Positions 15,888-24,717 are shown, numbered from the stretch's first letter. The stretch is DNA of 64,000 nt from Desulfosediminicola ganghwensis (GCF_005116675.2 NZ_CP050699.1:4707001-4771000), one strand, 5' to 3'. Made by a program: numbers and translations. Notes: a model not told the origin generated them from the letters alone.

Positions 15888-17451
15888 GAATGGCGCTAGT
15901 TTAAGCCTTTTTTTCATATCTGCTCCGATGCTGTATTTCGACCATTTCACTTCTAGGTTTGTTGAGTAACTGATAAGGTTTTGGTCTTCGCTTAAGACAC
16001 CGCGGATCGCTTCGTCCAGGCCTGTCGAAAACTTTGCAACGAGCCACGACAAAGGATAAATCTGAGAGCATGTTTTGTCTTTCATTTGTGCTCAACCTAG
16101 AGGACCCCAACCGTGGTTCCCAACTTCTAATAGCCTGTAGACTTCCTTTGAAACTGATAGACCGGATATCAATGTCTACCAGCTGTGTCGCTTGTAACAT
16201 TATGCGCCGGATGCAGTTGTACGCTATGAAGTACATTAAAATTTCTTTCTTTATCATTTCAGGCGATTGGCACCGGAGGATATCAAATCCCATCGTTGTC
16301 TTGATATCACGAAAGAAAAGTTCGACATCCCAACGCTTAAGGTATAACGCTGCAATTTCGTCTTTCAGGTACTGATCTTGATCGATTAGCGTGGTAACAA
16401 TATGAAATTCTTTTGTTCTAAACCCTGATTGAGTCACCTTTACTTTGATTTGTCTCATAACGAGTTTGTCGGGAAGGTCCTCCCAGGTTTTCCGCGAATA
16501 CGACACCATTTCCCTGTATACTGGTTTTTTCCATTCAATCAGTAGATCATCAGGAGCGAATTCTTTAATGCAGTTTTTCCTACCGACTGGTTTTCTACGA
16601 GCAAGTGTTATCACACTATCAACACAGCGTTTTTTCAGCTCGGCTAAATCGAAGTAACTACAAAAACCTTTATCACCAAGAAAGATATCACCAGCCTCAA
16701 AGGTGGACCACTGCTTACGGAACAATGGAAGTTCGTTACTCTTTTTATTACCGATGGCATAGCTGAGCATTGTTCCGGTTTGCAATGAAAAGTATGCGCA
16801 TATTCGTGCTGAGGGGAAGCCGCATCCTGGTTTCTGGTTCGATGACTGTGGCCAAAGCTCTTGATTTTCTGCTGTATCCGCCATTGTAACACCTGTCCCA
16901 TCAACAACAATTACCTGGCGATCATTTAATGAATGAGATGCACGTCGTGCTCCGGACCATTTAGCAGTATGTTGAAACACCTCAACAAGCAGATTTTCAT
17001 CTAATTTCTTACGTGCACAGCAATATGAAGCGGTAGATGATGATGGAAGCCGAAGGCCGTGGTTAGATGCATATGATTGCAACTTTTTTACAGCTTCTCT
17101 ACATCCACCGTCTGCATCAAGGACTTGGCCTAAGAAGGACCAAAAAGTGTTTTCCTTGGTAAACAAACGTCGTCTGCTCATCTTTCCCGAAGGATCCTGT
17201 TTGAGCAATTTCGTGGGAATGAATTGCCCAAAAATCTCTCCTATCTGTTTAAAAGAGTTCTGTCTGAGGGAAGTGATTTTTCGAGCAAATTTTTGTTGTT
17301 GGCTATGAGGTTTTCTACCTCGTTTGGGAAGGTGAAAACCGGGCAACATTGGCATGATTTGGTGTTGGTTTCGCATAGCAAATTATACCAATTTTTGCCA
17401 ATATATTCAGTTGCTTTTCACCTATAAAACACGCTTAAACTAGCGCCATTC
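15888..17451 (-). mobile_element. IS4-family insertion sequence, copy 1
   Basis: A 1564-bp element bounded by perfect 19-bp inverted repeats, GAATGGCGCTAGTTTAAGC at 15888-15906 and its complement at 17433-17451. It encodes one DDE transposase on the minus strand, whose stop codon lies inside the left terminal repeat. Confidence 0.95.
15901..17376 (-). CDS. IS4-family DDE transposase, copy 1
   Basis: A 491-residue transposase. The YREK signature is visible in YLKRWDVELFFRDIK (Y-2-R-3-E-6-K), typical of the IS4 family; the catalytic aspartates fit in VIVVDGTGVTMAD and in the FLGDKGFCSYFDL region, and the E is in the signature. It moves the surrounding element by cut-and-paste. A TATAAT box (minus strand, 17387-17382) lies only five bases before the ATG, with CTGAAT 17 bases further upstream, so the message may be nearly leaderless, with no Shine-Dalgarno site; this would keep transposase levels low. 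No frameshift or stop interrupts the frame. Confidence 0.95.
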   Translation of the reverse strand: MRNQHQIMPMLPGFHLPKRGRKPHSQQQKFARKITSLRQNSFKQIGEIFGQFIPTKLLKQDPSGKMSRRRLFTKENTFWSFLGQVLDADGGCREAVKKLQSYASNHGLRLPSSSTASYCCARKKLDENLLVEVFQHTAKWSGARRASHSLNDRQVIVVDGTGVTMADTAENQELWPQSSNQKPGCGFPSARICAYFSLQTGTMLSYAIGNKKSNELPLFRKQWSTFEAGDIFLGDKGFCSYFDLAELKKRCVDSVITLARRKPVGRKNCIKEFAPDDLLIEWKKPVYREMVSYSRKTWEDLPDKLVMRQIKVKVTQSGFRTKEFHIVTTLIDQDQYLKDEIAALYLKRWDVELFFRDIKTTMGFDILRCQSPEMIKKEILMYFIAYNCIRRIMLQATQLVDIDIRSISFKGSLQAIRSWEPRLGSSRLSTNERQNMLSDLSFVVARCKVFDRPGRSDPRCLKRRPKPYQLLNKPRSEMVEIQHRSRYEKKA

Positions 17452-17462
17452 GGGACAGACCA

Positions 17463-19026
17463 GAATGGCGCTAGTTTAAGCCTTTTTTTCATATCTGCTC
17501 CGATGCTGTATTTCGACCATTTCACTTCTAGGTTTGTTGAGTAACTGATAAGGTTTTGGTCTTCGCTTAAGACACCGCGGATCGCTTCGTCCAGGCCTGT
17601 CGAAAACTTTGCAACGAGCCACGACAAAGGATAAATCTGAGAGCATGTTTTGTCTTTCATTTGTGCTCAACCTAGAGGACCCCAACCGTGGTTCCCAACT
17701 TCTAATAGCCTGTAGACTTCCTTTGAAACTGATAGACCGGATATCAATGTCTACCAGCTGTGTCGCTTGTAACATTATGCGCCGGATGCAGTTGTACGCT
17801 ATGAAGTACATTAAAATTTCTTTCTTTATCATTTCAGGCGATTGGCACCGGAGGATATCAAATCCCATCGTTGTCTTGATATCACGAAAGAAAAGTTCGA
17901 CATCCCAACGCTTAAGGTATAACGCTGCAATTTCGTCTTTCAGGTACTGATCTTGATCGATTAGCGTGGTAACAATATGAAATTCTTTTGTTCTAAACCC
18001 TGATTGAGTCACCTTTACTTTGATTTGTCTCATAACGAGTTTGTCGGGAAGGTCCTCCCAGGTTTTCCGCGAATACGACACCATTTCCCTGTATACTGGT
18101 TTTTTCCATTCAATCAGTAGATCATCAGGAGCGAATTCTTTAATGCAGTTTTTCCTACCGACTGGTTTTCTACGAGCAAGTGTTATCACACTATCAACAC
18201 AGCGTTTTTTCAGCTCGGCTAAATCGAAGTAACTACAAAAACCTTTATCACCAAGAAAGATATCACCAGCCTCAAAGGTGGACCACTGCTTACGGAACAA
18301 TGGAAGTTCGTTACTCTTTTTATTACCGATGGCATAGCTGAGCATTGTTCCGGTTTGCAATGAAAAGTATGCGCATATTCGTGCTGAGGGGAAGCCGCAT
18401 CCTGGTTTCTGGTTCGATGACTGTGGCCAAAGCTCTTGATTTTCTGCTGTATCCGCCATTGTAACACCTGTCCCATCAACAACAATTACCTGGCGATCAT
18501 TTAATGAATGAGATGCACGTCGTGCTCCGGACCATTTAGCAGTATGTTGAAACACCTCAACAAGCAGATTTTCATCTAATTTCTTACGTGCACAGCAATA
18601 TGAAGCGGTAGATGATGATGGAAGCCGAAGGCCGTGGTTAGATGCATATGATTGCAACTTTTTTACAGCTTCTCTACATCCACCGTCTGCATCAAGGACT
18701 TGGCCTAAGAAGGACCAAAAAGTGTTTTCCTTGGTAAACAAACGTCGTCTGCTCATCTTTCCCGAAGGATCCTGTTTGAGCAATTTCGTGGGAATGAATT
18801 GCCCAAAAATCTCTCCTATCTGTTTAAAAGAGTTCTGTCTGAGGGAAGTGATTTTTCGAGCAAATTTTTGTTGTTGGCTATGAGGTTTTCTACCTCGTTT
18901 GGGAAGGTGAAAACCGGGCAACATTGGCATGATTTGGTGTTGGTTTCGCATAGCAAATTATACCAATTTTTGCCAATATATTCAGTTGCTTTTCACCTAT
19001 AAAACACGCTTAAACTAGCGCCATTC
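17463..19026 (-). mobile_element. IS4-family insertion sequence, copy 2
   Basis: Second 1564-bp copy with the same 19-bp terminal repeats (17463-17481 and 19008-19026) and the same orientation as copy 1. It is separated from copy 1 only by the shared 11-bp target repeat. Confidence 0.95.
17476..18951 (-). CDS. IS4-family DDE transposase, copy 2
   Basis: Identical in protein sequence to the transposase at 15901-17376 (491 residues), with the same YREK signature and the same TATAAT box close to the ATG. Absence of any difference between the copies means that the duplication is recent, or that gene conversion keeps them alike. Both copies appear intact. Confidence 0.95.
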   Translation of the reverse strand: MRNQHQIMPMLPGFHLPKRGRKPHSQQQKFARKITSLRQNSFKQIGEIFGQFIPTKLLKQDPSGKMSRRRLFTKENTFWSFLGQVLDADGGCREAVKKLQSYASNHGLRLPSSSTASYCCARKKLDENLLVEVFQHTAKWSGARRASHSLNDRQVIVVDGTGVTMADTAENQELWPQSSNQKPGCGFPSARICAYFSLQTGTMLSYAIGNKKSNELPLFRKQWSTFEAGDIFLGDKGFCSYFDLAELKKRCVDSVITLARRKPVGRKNCIKEFAPDDLLIEWKKPVYREMVSYSRKTWEDLPDKLVMRQIKVKVTQSGFRTKEFHIVTTLIDQDQYLKDEIAALYLKRWDVELFFRDIKTTMGFDILRCQSPEMIKKEILMYFIAYNCIRRIMLQATQLVDIDIRSISFKGSLQAIRSWEPRLGSSRLSTNERQNMLSDLSFVVARCKVFDRPGRSDPRCLKRRPKPYQLLNKPRSEMVEIQHRSRYEKKA

Positions 19027-19051
19027 GGGACAGACCACGTTTCTTGTAAAC

Positions 19052-19091
19052 AAAAAAGCCGGTAGCATTCACTTTCGTGAATGCTACCGGC
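19052..19091 (-). terminator. Strong minus-strand terminator
   Basis: A perfect 15-bp stem (19058-19072 with 19077-19091) with a four-base TTTC loop. On the minus strand it is followed by six T (19057-19052). It would end transcripts of the lipoprotein gene 19139-19663 and of the tRNA-like fragment beside it. Confidence 0.85.
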
Positions 19092-19097
19092 TTTAAC

Positions 19098-19131
19098 TGG
19101 TGAAGCCTGCGGGAGTCAAACCCGCACCCCC
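19098..19131 (-). repeat. tRNA 3'-end fragment
   Basis: On the minus strand this reads as a T-arm with a perfect stem (GCGGG/CCCGC) around a TTTGACT loop, followed by AGGCTTCACCA, a seven-base acceptor strand plus ACCA. The T-loop has T where tRNAs have the invariant C56. The 5' three quarters of the tRNA are absent, so it is not functional. A terminator follows directly, as for the intact tRNA-Arg. Confidence 0.55.
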
Positions 19132-19138
19132 GAGTTGC

Positions 19139-19663
19139 TCAATACAATGTGTTTACAAAGTCTGAAATAGGTTCAGGAAGCAGATCCTGAGGGTGATCTC
19201 CGCCAAAAGTAGCAAGACCACTTCTGCCACTTACTATAATAGCCTCAACTACCTGCTGCGAGTGAGGCTCAATGAGCGAAACTTTTACTTCGACCTTGTC
19301 AGGAATCGAGGACCACTCCGTAGCTCTATCTTCCCAATGAAGAATGACAGGATAGACCAAAAAATCTGCATCGTGGTTTAGTGCTGACAGTATTGCTTTT
19401 TGCCGTGTCTCAAATACCGATGAAGCCTCTACATTGTCTGTGTGCGTGAGAAATGCTGATCGGAGAGCATCGGTGGTCATAGATCCCGATCCCTCATAAA
19501 ATTTATTCCCATATTTGCCATCCATAGACATGGAAATATATACTTTGTTGTCGACAGACAGCTTAGTGCCGGTTTGAGTGATATTTTGTGTCACATTGGA
19601 ATCTGCGCAGGCAGTCAAAAAACACAAGATGAGCAGGTATAAAAGATAGTTTAAGTAACGCAT
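19139..19663 (-). CDS. DUF4823-like lipoprotein
   Basis: A 174-residue lipoprotein: signal peptide with lipobox LTAC at about residue 19, then a small alpha/beta domain. The body (VYISMSMDGKYGNKFYEGSG, SAFLTHTDNVE, DADFLVYPVILHWEDRATEW) matches what I remember of the DUF4823/NikO-like lipoprotein group of unknown function. The ATG follows GGAGGAG. Transcription would run through the tRNA-like fragment into the strong terminator at 19052-19091. It is a single gene. Confidence 0.75.
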   Translation of the reverse strand: MRYLNYLLYLLILCFLTACADSNVTQNITQTGTKLSVDNKVYISMSMDGKYGNKFYEGSGSMTTDALRSAFLTHTDNVEASSVFETRQKAILSALNHDADFLVYPVILHWEDRATEWSSIPDKVEVKVSLIEPHSQQVVEAIIVSGRSGLATFGGDHPQDLLPEPISDFVNTLY

Positions 19664-20162
19664 GCAGCACTCCTCCGTTAAAGAATGAATCAGTTTGGCT
19701 GGTCACTATTGCAGGTTCATCGATATCAAATTTCAATCGTAGCAGACTATTGCATATGCCAGTCTAATTCAAAACTAAAGAGTGTCAGATTCAAATTAAA
19801 TCGCCAACTCTATCTCAGCATCTCAATCTCAGCTTAATTTTCCTATCTATGGCGGGCGAGGCGGATTCGAACCCGCACCCTCCTCCTTCGAAGGCCAGCA
19901 TTTATTGCGGTGCATCCCCGACAGGCTGCTTTTACTCAGTTTTCCGTAGACAACGTGCAACCGAAAAGGATTGCAGAAAAAGCCATCCACCATTATTTAC
20001 ATTAGACGACAATTTTACTCGTATGCGATTACGCTAATATTCGAGCCAGGTTAGCTCACTCAAGCTACGTACCGAAAAACGCATTTCATGCCTCCTGTTT
20101 AATGAGCATGAGGGTATTTATGAACTGCTTCGCCGGTTACATTACTTAAGGAATCATCAAAG
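19664..20162. other. Intergenic region with tRNA-Arg-like fragment
   Basis: About 500 bases containing the tRNA-Arg 3' copy (19842-19900) and the leader of the glycosyltransferase operon. A 15-codon frame at 20102-20149 precedes the operon but has no support as a gene. No integrase lies here. Confidence 0.5.
19842..19900 (-). repeat. Degenerate copy of the tRNA-Arg 3' half (att-like repeat)
   Basis: CTATCTATGG-CGGGCGAGGCGG and ATTCGAACCCGC match the 3' end and 3' flank of the intact tRNA-Arg (24709-24745) with one substitution and one missing base in about 35. Weaker similarity extends through the anticodon arm (GGCCAG). Same orientation as the intact gene, 4.87 kb away. The missing base in the T-stem makes it non-functional. 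It fits the distal attachment repeat of an element integrated at tRNA-Arg. Confidence 0.7.
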
Positions 20163-21539
20163 ATGTCTCGCCTGCTCATACTCCCGTCTGGAAACACCTT
20201 CACCCACGTACTTGAGTGTCAAGCAATAGGTCAGCAACTCGAGCTATTGGGCCATGATGTTTTCTATGGGATATCAAAACACTATGCTGGCTGGGCAGAA
20301 AACGAAAACCTCAGATACTCATGCATTTCTGAGCTATGGGAAAAGGGGCCGACAGACCACCCGAATGTCTCATGGTTTATCGATCATGACTATGTAGCCA
20401 CATGTGTTCAGGACGAAATAGATCTCATTGACGATGTACAACCAGATTATGTGCTGGCAAATTTTAAATACACATCAGGAATCAGTGCGCGTGCCACCCA
20501 TACTCCTCTGATCTCCATGAACATCCTGTCCATGCTGCCGGAAACACAAGCTAATTTTGGATATTTACCAGAAGCCACTTCGGCGGAAAGCATACAACAA
20601 CAAAAGCAGCTGAATTTCTTTGATAATTTTGCATGCGCTGCACTACAGAAAGTAGCTAAAAGCGTCGGTCTAAAGCCGCTGGGTAAAATGTCTGATTATC
20701 TTGACGGTGACTGGGTTCTTGTCCCTGATTCACCTTTCTTTCAGGGAAGAACAATTTCCTCCCTTCCAGAACACTATCAGCCGGTCAACTTCCTGCAACT
20801 CAAGAAAACACCTCCGTGGTTACAGGCACTGCAGAAATGGTGCCCAAAAACATATCCAACAGATTGTTCTCCCCTTTCCGTTGATGACTCTTTACGACAA
20901 ACAGTTCAGCAGAAAATCCCAAATGAAAAATCTGTATTGCTGGCACTAGGGAGCATCTGCCGTTCTCAGGAGGTTCTTGTCCACTTGATCTCAGCACTTG
21001 AAAGCGGACCATGGAAACTGTATGTCAGCATTTCCGGAACGAATAACCTGTTTCTTGAGCGGTTGAAAAGAGATTTTCCGAATGTGGTATTTGCAAGTTT
21101 TTTCAATATCGGCCAGCTGGTCGAGAACGGGCTGGACCTCTATGTCTGCCACGGAGGACTGGGCAGTATTTACGATGGACTGCAATACGCAATCCCGACA
21201 CTGATCATTCCTCAACAACCGGAGCAGGACCATAACGGTATGCTCGCTGAACAGCTTGGAGGTGGGTTTCGTCTCTGGCCAAGCTCTCCTTTCAGCGGGA
21301 GTATTGATAGCTATAAGCAGAAACTTTTTGATACCCCGAGCTCAACCCTACGGGAAACGGTCAAACGCATACTGGATGACCAATCAATTGATAGGCGTCT
21401 TGGTATTGCCAAAAACGAGTTTTTAAATGAAGTGCTTTCCTTCCCCGATCCGGTACAGGTATTACAACGAATCATTACTGGCGACACGATAACAATGGTT
21501 TCAAATTCAGAAATTTCAGCAATGGAAAAAGCTCTATGA
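20163..21539 (+). CDS. GT-B glycosyltransferase (GT1/MGT-like)
   Basis: A 458-residue glycosyltransferase of the two-domain GT-B type. The N-terminus (LLILPSGNTFTHVLECQAIG) fits the acceptor domain of macrolide/UDP-glucuronosyl transferases; the C-terminal donor site is seen in DLYVCHGGLGSIYDGLQYAI and IPQQPEQDHNGMLAEQLGGG, the usual HGG...G and Q/D..NA region for a nucleotide sugar. It probably transfers a sugar to a small molecule or lipid; substrate unknown. AAGGA stands eleven bases before the ATG. Its stop overlaps the next ATG (ATGA), so it is the first gene of a three-gene operon with a hydrolase and a radical SAM enzyme. Confidence 0.8.
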   Translation: MSRLLILPSGNTFTHVLECQAIGQQLELLGHDVFYGISKHYAGWAENENLRYSCISELWEKGPTDHPNVSWFIDHDYVATCVQDEIDLIDDVQPDYVLANFKYTSGISARATHTPLISMNILSMLPETQANFGYLPEATSAESIQQQKQLNFFDNFACAALQKVAKSVGLKPLGKMSDYLDGDWVLVPDSPFFQGRTISSLPEHYQPVNFLQLKKTPPWLQALQKWCPKTYPTDCSPLSVDDSLRQTVQQKIPNEKSVLLALGSICRSQEVLVHLISALESGPWKLYVSISGTNNLFLERLKRDFPNVVFASFFNIGQLVENGLDLYVCHGGLGSIYDGLQYAIPTLIIPQQPEQDHNGMLAEQLGGGFRLWPSSPFSGSIDSYKQKLFDTPSSTLRETVKRILDDQSIDRRLGIAKNEFLNEVLSFPDPVQVLQRIITGDTITMVSNSEISAMEKAL

Positions 21540-22201
21540 ATATACTTTTCTTCCATGGCTTTGATTCGCATCCAGACTCTTTACAGAGATCGATCGATTG
21601 TCTGACAAAAGCAGGCCATCAGGTTACCGCACCTTTTATGACCAGCTTTTCGTTGAACAATGGAAAGCACAACGCGCCACAGCAATGGTTCATTGACGCA
21701 CAATCAGTATTGAAGACCTTTGTCACCACAACACGCGGAGATATAGGTATCGCCGGCCATTCCCTCGGAGGCGCCATCTGCGCGAATCTATTAGCTCAAA
21801 TCAATCCTGAAACTGACCGTGATGATCTCACTCGTCGTATCTCAAAGTGTGCATTTCTGGCATCTCCTGCCGGTATTGACGACCGCTTCCTCGCATATTG
21901 GCGGGAAACGTCCTCTGAACAAATCGACTGGCCATTCAGCCTGCAGGTACAGATGTTTTCATATTTGCAGCGCTGTGATGCCAAATATATGAATGTTTCA
22001 ATCCCATCCCTTGTGCTCCAGGGTGACAGTGATGTGCATATCCCTCCGTCATCGGGTAGAGCTTTAGCAGAGAAACTTGGAATACATTGTTATTCTTTAC
22101 ACACCCACCCCGAAGCTGATCATTTTTTCCCCAATAGTTCCTCATCAGGTGCCAGGTATCTGCAGGAAAAACTTGTAGCATTCTTTGCCAATAACGGATG
22201 A
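21536..22201 (+). CDS. Alpha/beta hydrolase
   Basis: A 221-residue serine hydrolase. Seen: FFHGFDSHPDS (oxyanion region), the nucleophile elbow GHSLGG near residue 80, a late Asp in LQGDSDVHIPP and the catalytic His in EADHFFP. All three members of the triad are therefore plausible. No signal peptide, so cytoplasmic. It overlaps the glycosyltransferase gene by four bases and the radical SAM gene follows nine bases later. It may cleave or transfer an acyl group on the product of the neighbouring enzymes; this is inference from context. Confidence 0.85.
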   Translation: MNILFFHGFDSHPDSLQRSIDCLTKAGHQVTAPFMTSFSLNNGKHNAPQQWFIDAQSVLKTFVTTTRGDIGIAGHSLGGAICANLLAQINPETDRDDLTRRISKCAFLASPAGIDDRFLAYWRETSSEQIDWPFSLQVQMFSYLQRCDAKYMNVSIPSLVLQGDSDVHIPPSSGRALAEKLGIHCYSLHTHPEADHFFPNSSSSGARYLQEKLVAFFANNG

Positions 22202-22210
22202 TTCATAGTT

Positions 22211-23338
22211 ATGACCGAAGCTGAAATAGTAGAAATATACAGAGAACTTTATCCTGCCATTCCTGCAACATCTCTGGACAAATTTAAAAAGAGTGCAGCG
22301 GTCCGCGCAACCATTTCACGAAAACTATCCCTCCCCGCTCCGATATTTACAGACGCTGAGATTTGCCGCCCTGCCCCACCATTTTTTCTTGATCTTGAAA
22401 TTACAACCTCATGTCAGTTGAGCTGTCGCTATTGTGCAAGAACCTTTATGAAGGTTCCCTCAAAGCACATGTCCTTTCAGCTATTCAGGGAGATTCTTGC
22501 TGCCAACCCAAGTGTTGCTGCCGTAAATCTGGTCGGCCTTGGCGAACCTCTGCTTCATCCGGAACTCGAAAGGATTCTCAACGAACTCAAAAAGCGGAAG
22601 ATACGTACATCACTTGTCACAAACGCCATGGCGCTTAACGCGACAAAAGCCAGGATGCTTATTGAGGGTGGGCTGAGTTCGATCACTTTCAGTCTCGACA
22701 GCACAGACCGTGAACGTTTTGAATGGTATAGAGAAGGAGCCGATCTTGATATTATCCTGGATAATATCAGAGAATTTATGGCGCTGAAAAAAGCAGAAGG
22801 TTCCACAATGACGGCGAGTATATTCTCGGTCCTGCAGGCAGACACGCTTCCCTACCTGGGTGCGCTGGCAAAATTTGCACGCTCAGTAAACATCCCGGCC
22901 ATTGTGATTTCAGACCTGAATTTCATAGAGAACAGCAGCAAATCAATCAGCACAACTATCGACAAGGAAACACTGCTGACAAAAATGCGTGAGCAGATGC
23001 GGGAAGTGGCCCGAAATGGAATAGTCCTGCTGGTGCCAAACCTGCTCGATAGCGTTAATATTGCTGAAGACTGGCCCACCGCATTACTAAAAAATCCCGA
23101 ACAGATAGTACAAAGAGCACACTCAAAACATCAGCGTTGTCTCGCCCCTTTGCGCACATTGGTTGTACGCGTTGACGGTGATACAAATTACTGCAACTGC
23201 ACTCCTGAAACCTCTGCAGGTAACGTAACTTCACAGTCAATAGAGGAAATATGGTGGGACAAAGGTTTACAGAATTTCAGGAACAACCTTTTCTCCGGCC
23301 CGGTACCCGGCTGCTGTAAAATTTGTCCGAGACTGTAA
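22211..23338 (+). CDS. Radical SAM enzyme with SPASM-like C-terminus
   Basis: A 375-residue radical SAM protein. The cluster motif is CQLSCRYC (about residues 68-75), followed by GEPLLHP and the normal barrel order (VTNAMAL, SLDSTDRE). The C-terminal part has a SPASM-like cysteine set: CLAPLRTLVV, then YCNCTPE and CCKICPRL at the very end, which in the family hold an auxiliary [4Fe-4S] cluster and act on peptides or other substrates. It starts nine bases after the hydrolase gene and closes the operon. No precursor peptide gene was found next to it. The N-terminal 55 residues are a small helical domain of unknown role. Confidence 0.85.
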   Translation: MTEAEIVEIYRELYPAIPATSLDKFKKSAAVRATISRKLSLPAPIFTDAEICRPAPPFFLDLEITTSCQLSCRYCARTFMKVPSKHMSFQLFREILAANPSVAAVNLVGLGEPLLHPELERILNELKKRKIRTSLVTNAMALNATKARMLIEGGLSSITFSLDSTDRERFEWYREGADLDIILDNIREFMALKKAEGSTMTASIFSVLQADTLPYLGALAKFARSVNIPAIVISDLNFIENSSKSISTTIDKETLLTKMREQMREVARNGIVLLVPNLLDSVNIAEDWPTALLKNPEQIVQRAHSKHQRCLAPLRTLVVRVDGDTNYCNCTPETSAGNVTSQSIEEIWWDKGLQNFRNNLFSGPVPGCCKICPRL

Positions 23339-23594
23339 GTAGTATTTAGAGAATTTTCAGAAGAGTTTGACTAAAAGACCAAGTAACTGAGTATGGTCAG
23401 ATCAGAATTAAAATGTATTTGCAATTTCAAATACACCCGCCATTGAACATCCACCCCCACAACTACGTCCAATGTACCGATAAATGAAGCCCCAGGAAAT
23501 CAATCAGGGTACATCCCTAATTGATTCAATTGAGACACATCCCCAGCTGATTACTATTTATTCAGATCAGTTATGATGCCAAATCGCACTCCTG
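23339..23594. other. Convergent intergenic region
   Basis: No gene and no clear terminator. Around 23500-23560 two related blocks occur (GGGTACATCCCTAATTGATT and GAGACACATCCCCAGCTGATT), similar to patterns I have seen flanking REP-type elements; I could not define an element. Confidence 0.35.
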
Positions 23595-24491
23595 CTAATC
23601 CTTCGTTTTTAAAAGAATCACCCCGGCCAGGATCATGGCAGTTGCCAGGTATTCGGTAAGGCCGATAGGCTCACCCACCAGTAATGAGCCGATCAGCAGG
23701 GCCACCACCGGAGGCAGATAGGTCACGGAGGAGGCGGTAATGGTGCCGAGCTCCCTGACGATATAGTAGTAGATAATATAGGCCAGGCCGGTACCAAGGA
23801 TGCCGAGATTGATTATCATGCCAAATACGGCGTGTGAATCGCTCCAAATCGCATTGATACCAGAATAGTCTGTAATGAGCGCCAGGATAAACAGAGCTGC
23901 TCCCAGCTGGTAGGTGGTCAGGGCAGTGGTGGATAATTTGAGGGGTACAATATATTTTCTGGCGTAGATAAAAGATGAACCGACACTGAGCGAACCCATC
24001 ACCATATACATGACACCGGTAAGGTTGGAATCGGCCAGCTGCTCACCACTTGGCATTCCGATCAGCACTACCCCGCCAAAACCCAGCCCCACACCGATCA
24101 CTTTCAGCAGGCTGGCTCTTTCTTCAGGGATGAACAATACCGCCAGAATAAAGGCAAACAAGGGAATAGCCCCCGAGACCGCCCCCGCCACACCCGAAAG
24201 AAGCAGGGAGGTGCCTTGAGCAAAGCCGTAATAATTGATGATAGCCACCAGAAGCGCCATAACCACAAAATGGTGGGCGTACCGGTAATGCTCAAGCTTT
24301 AATTCCCTTTTTATCAGCGCATATGCCAATACTGGCAGGAAACCGAAAAAGACCCTGAAAAACACGATCTGCAGAGGAGAGATTAACTCCAAAGCCAGCT
24401 TCATATAAATAAAATTACTTCCCCAAATAGTGCCCAAAACTGCGAATGCCAGCACAGGCAGCAAGGCCGGCAGTTGTCGTGAATTACTCAT
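23595..24491 (-). CDS. DMT-superfamily (EamA) permease
   Basis: A 298-residue membrane protein with ten predicted transmembrane segments in two EamA halves (first half with WGSNFIYMKLAL, second with YMVMGSLSVGSSFIYARKY). EamA proteins export metabolites or amino acids. The ATG at 24491 (MSNSRQLPALL) follows AGAGGATTA; the longer frame from 24545 has no ribosome site. It is convergent with the glycosyltransferase operon and lies between that operon and tRNA-Arg. Substrate cannot be read from sequence. Confidence 0.85.
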   Translation of the reverse strand: MSNSRQLPALLPVLAFAVLGTIWGSNFIYMKLALELISPLQIVFFRVFFGFLPVLAYALIKRELKLEHYRYAHHFVVMALLVAIINYYGFAQGTSLLLSGVAGAVSGAIPLFAFILAVLFIPEERASLLKVIGVGLGFGGVVLIGMPSGEQLADSNLTGVMYMVMGSLSVGSSFIYARKYIVPLKLSTTALTTYQLGAALFILALITDYSGINAIWSDSHAVFGMIINLGILGTGLAYIIYYYIVRELGTITASSVTYLPPVVALLIGSLLVGEPIGLTEYLATAMILAGVILLKTKD

Positions 24492-24677
24492 TAATCCTCT
24501 GTCCCGCTTTTGGAATCGTATTGAAAATACACTGTGAAAGTGCAAGACGAAGTCAGATCAGAAAGTATCTGCAACGTTTTTTGACCATCTGTGAAAACAA
24601 ACAGGATTGGATAAAATTAGCCGGCATATCGAATAGCTGCACCTCAACCCTCTGGACTTTATTGATAGAAAAACAAA

Positions 24678-24705
24678 GCCCCAAGAGATCGAAATCTCCT
24701 GGGGC
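24678..24705. terminator. Bidirectional terminator next to tRNA-Arg
   Basis: GCCCCAAGAGAT (24678-24689) pairs with ATCTCCTGGGGC (24694-24705), loop CGAA, one C-A type mismatch. T-rich runs on both sides; it ends the minus-strand tRNA transcript 13 bases after the CCA. Confidence 0.85.
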
Positions 24706-24717
24706 TTTTTCTATCTA

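Larger units (their letters stand above)
15877..19037. mobile_element. Tandem array of two identical IS4-family elements with three target repeats
   Basis: The order is TSD-IS-TSD-IS-TSD. The 11-bp repeat GGGACAGACCA stands at 15877-15887, 17452-17462 and 19027-19037. Each IS is 1564 bp, so the period is 1575 bp. Both copies lie in the same orientation and look identical in every line compared. An 11-bp duplication fits the 10-13 bp known for IS4-family elements. Confidence 0.92.

Noticed and set aside
19849-20037. 62-codon frame before the glycosyltransferase operon
   Set aside because: Its first third is the tRNA-Arg fragment read as protein.
20102-20149. 15-codon frame directly upstream of the glycosyltransferase, considered as a precursor peptide for the radical SAM enzyme
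   Set aside because: Too short, no ribosome site, and no leader-core pattern; could be chance.
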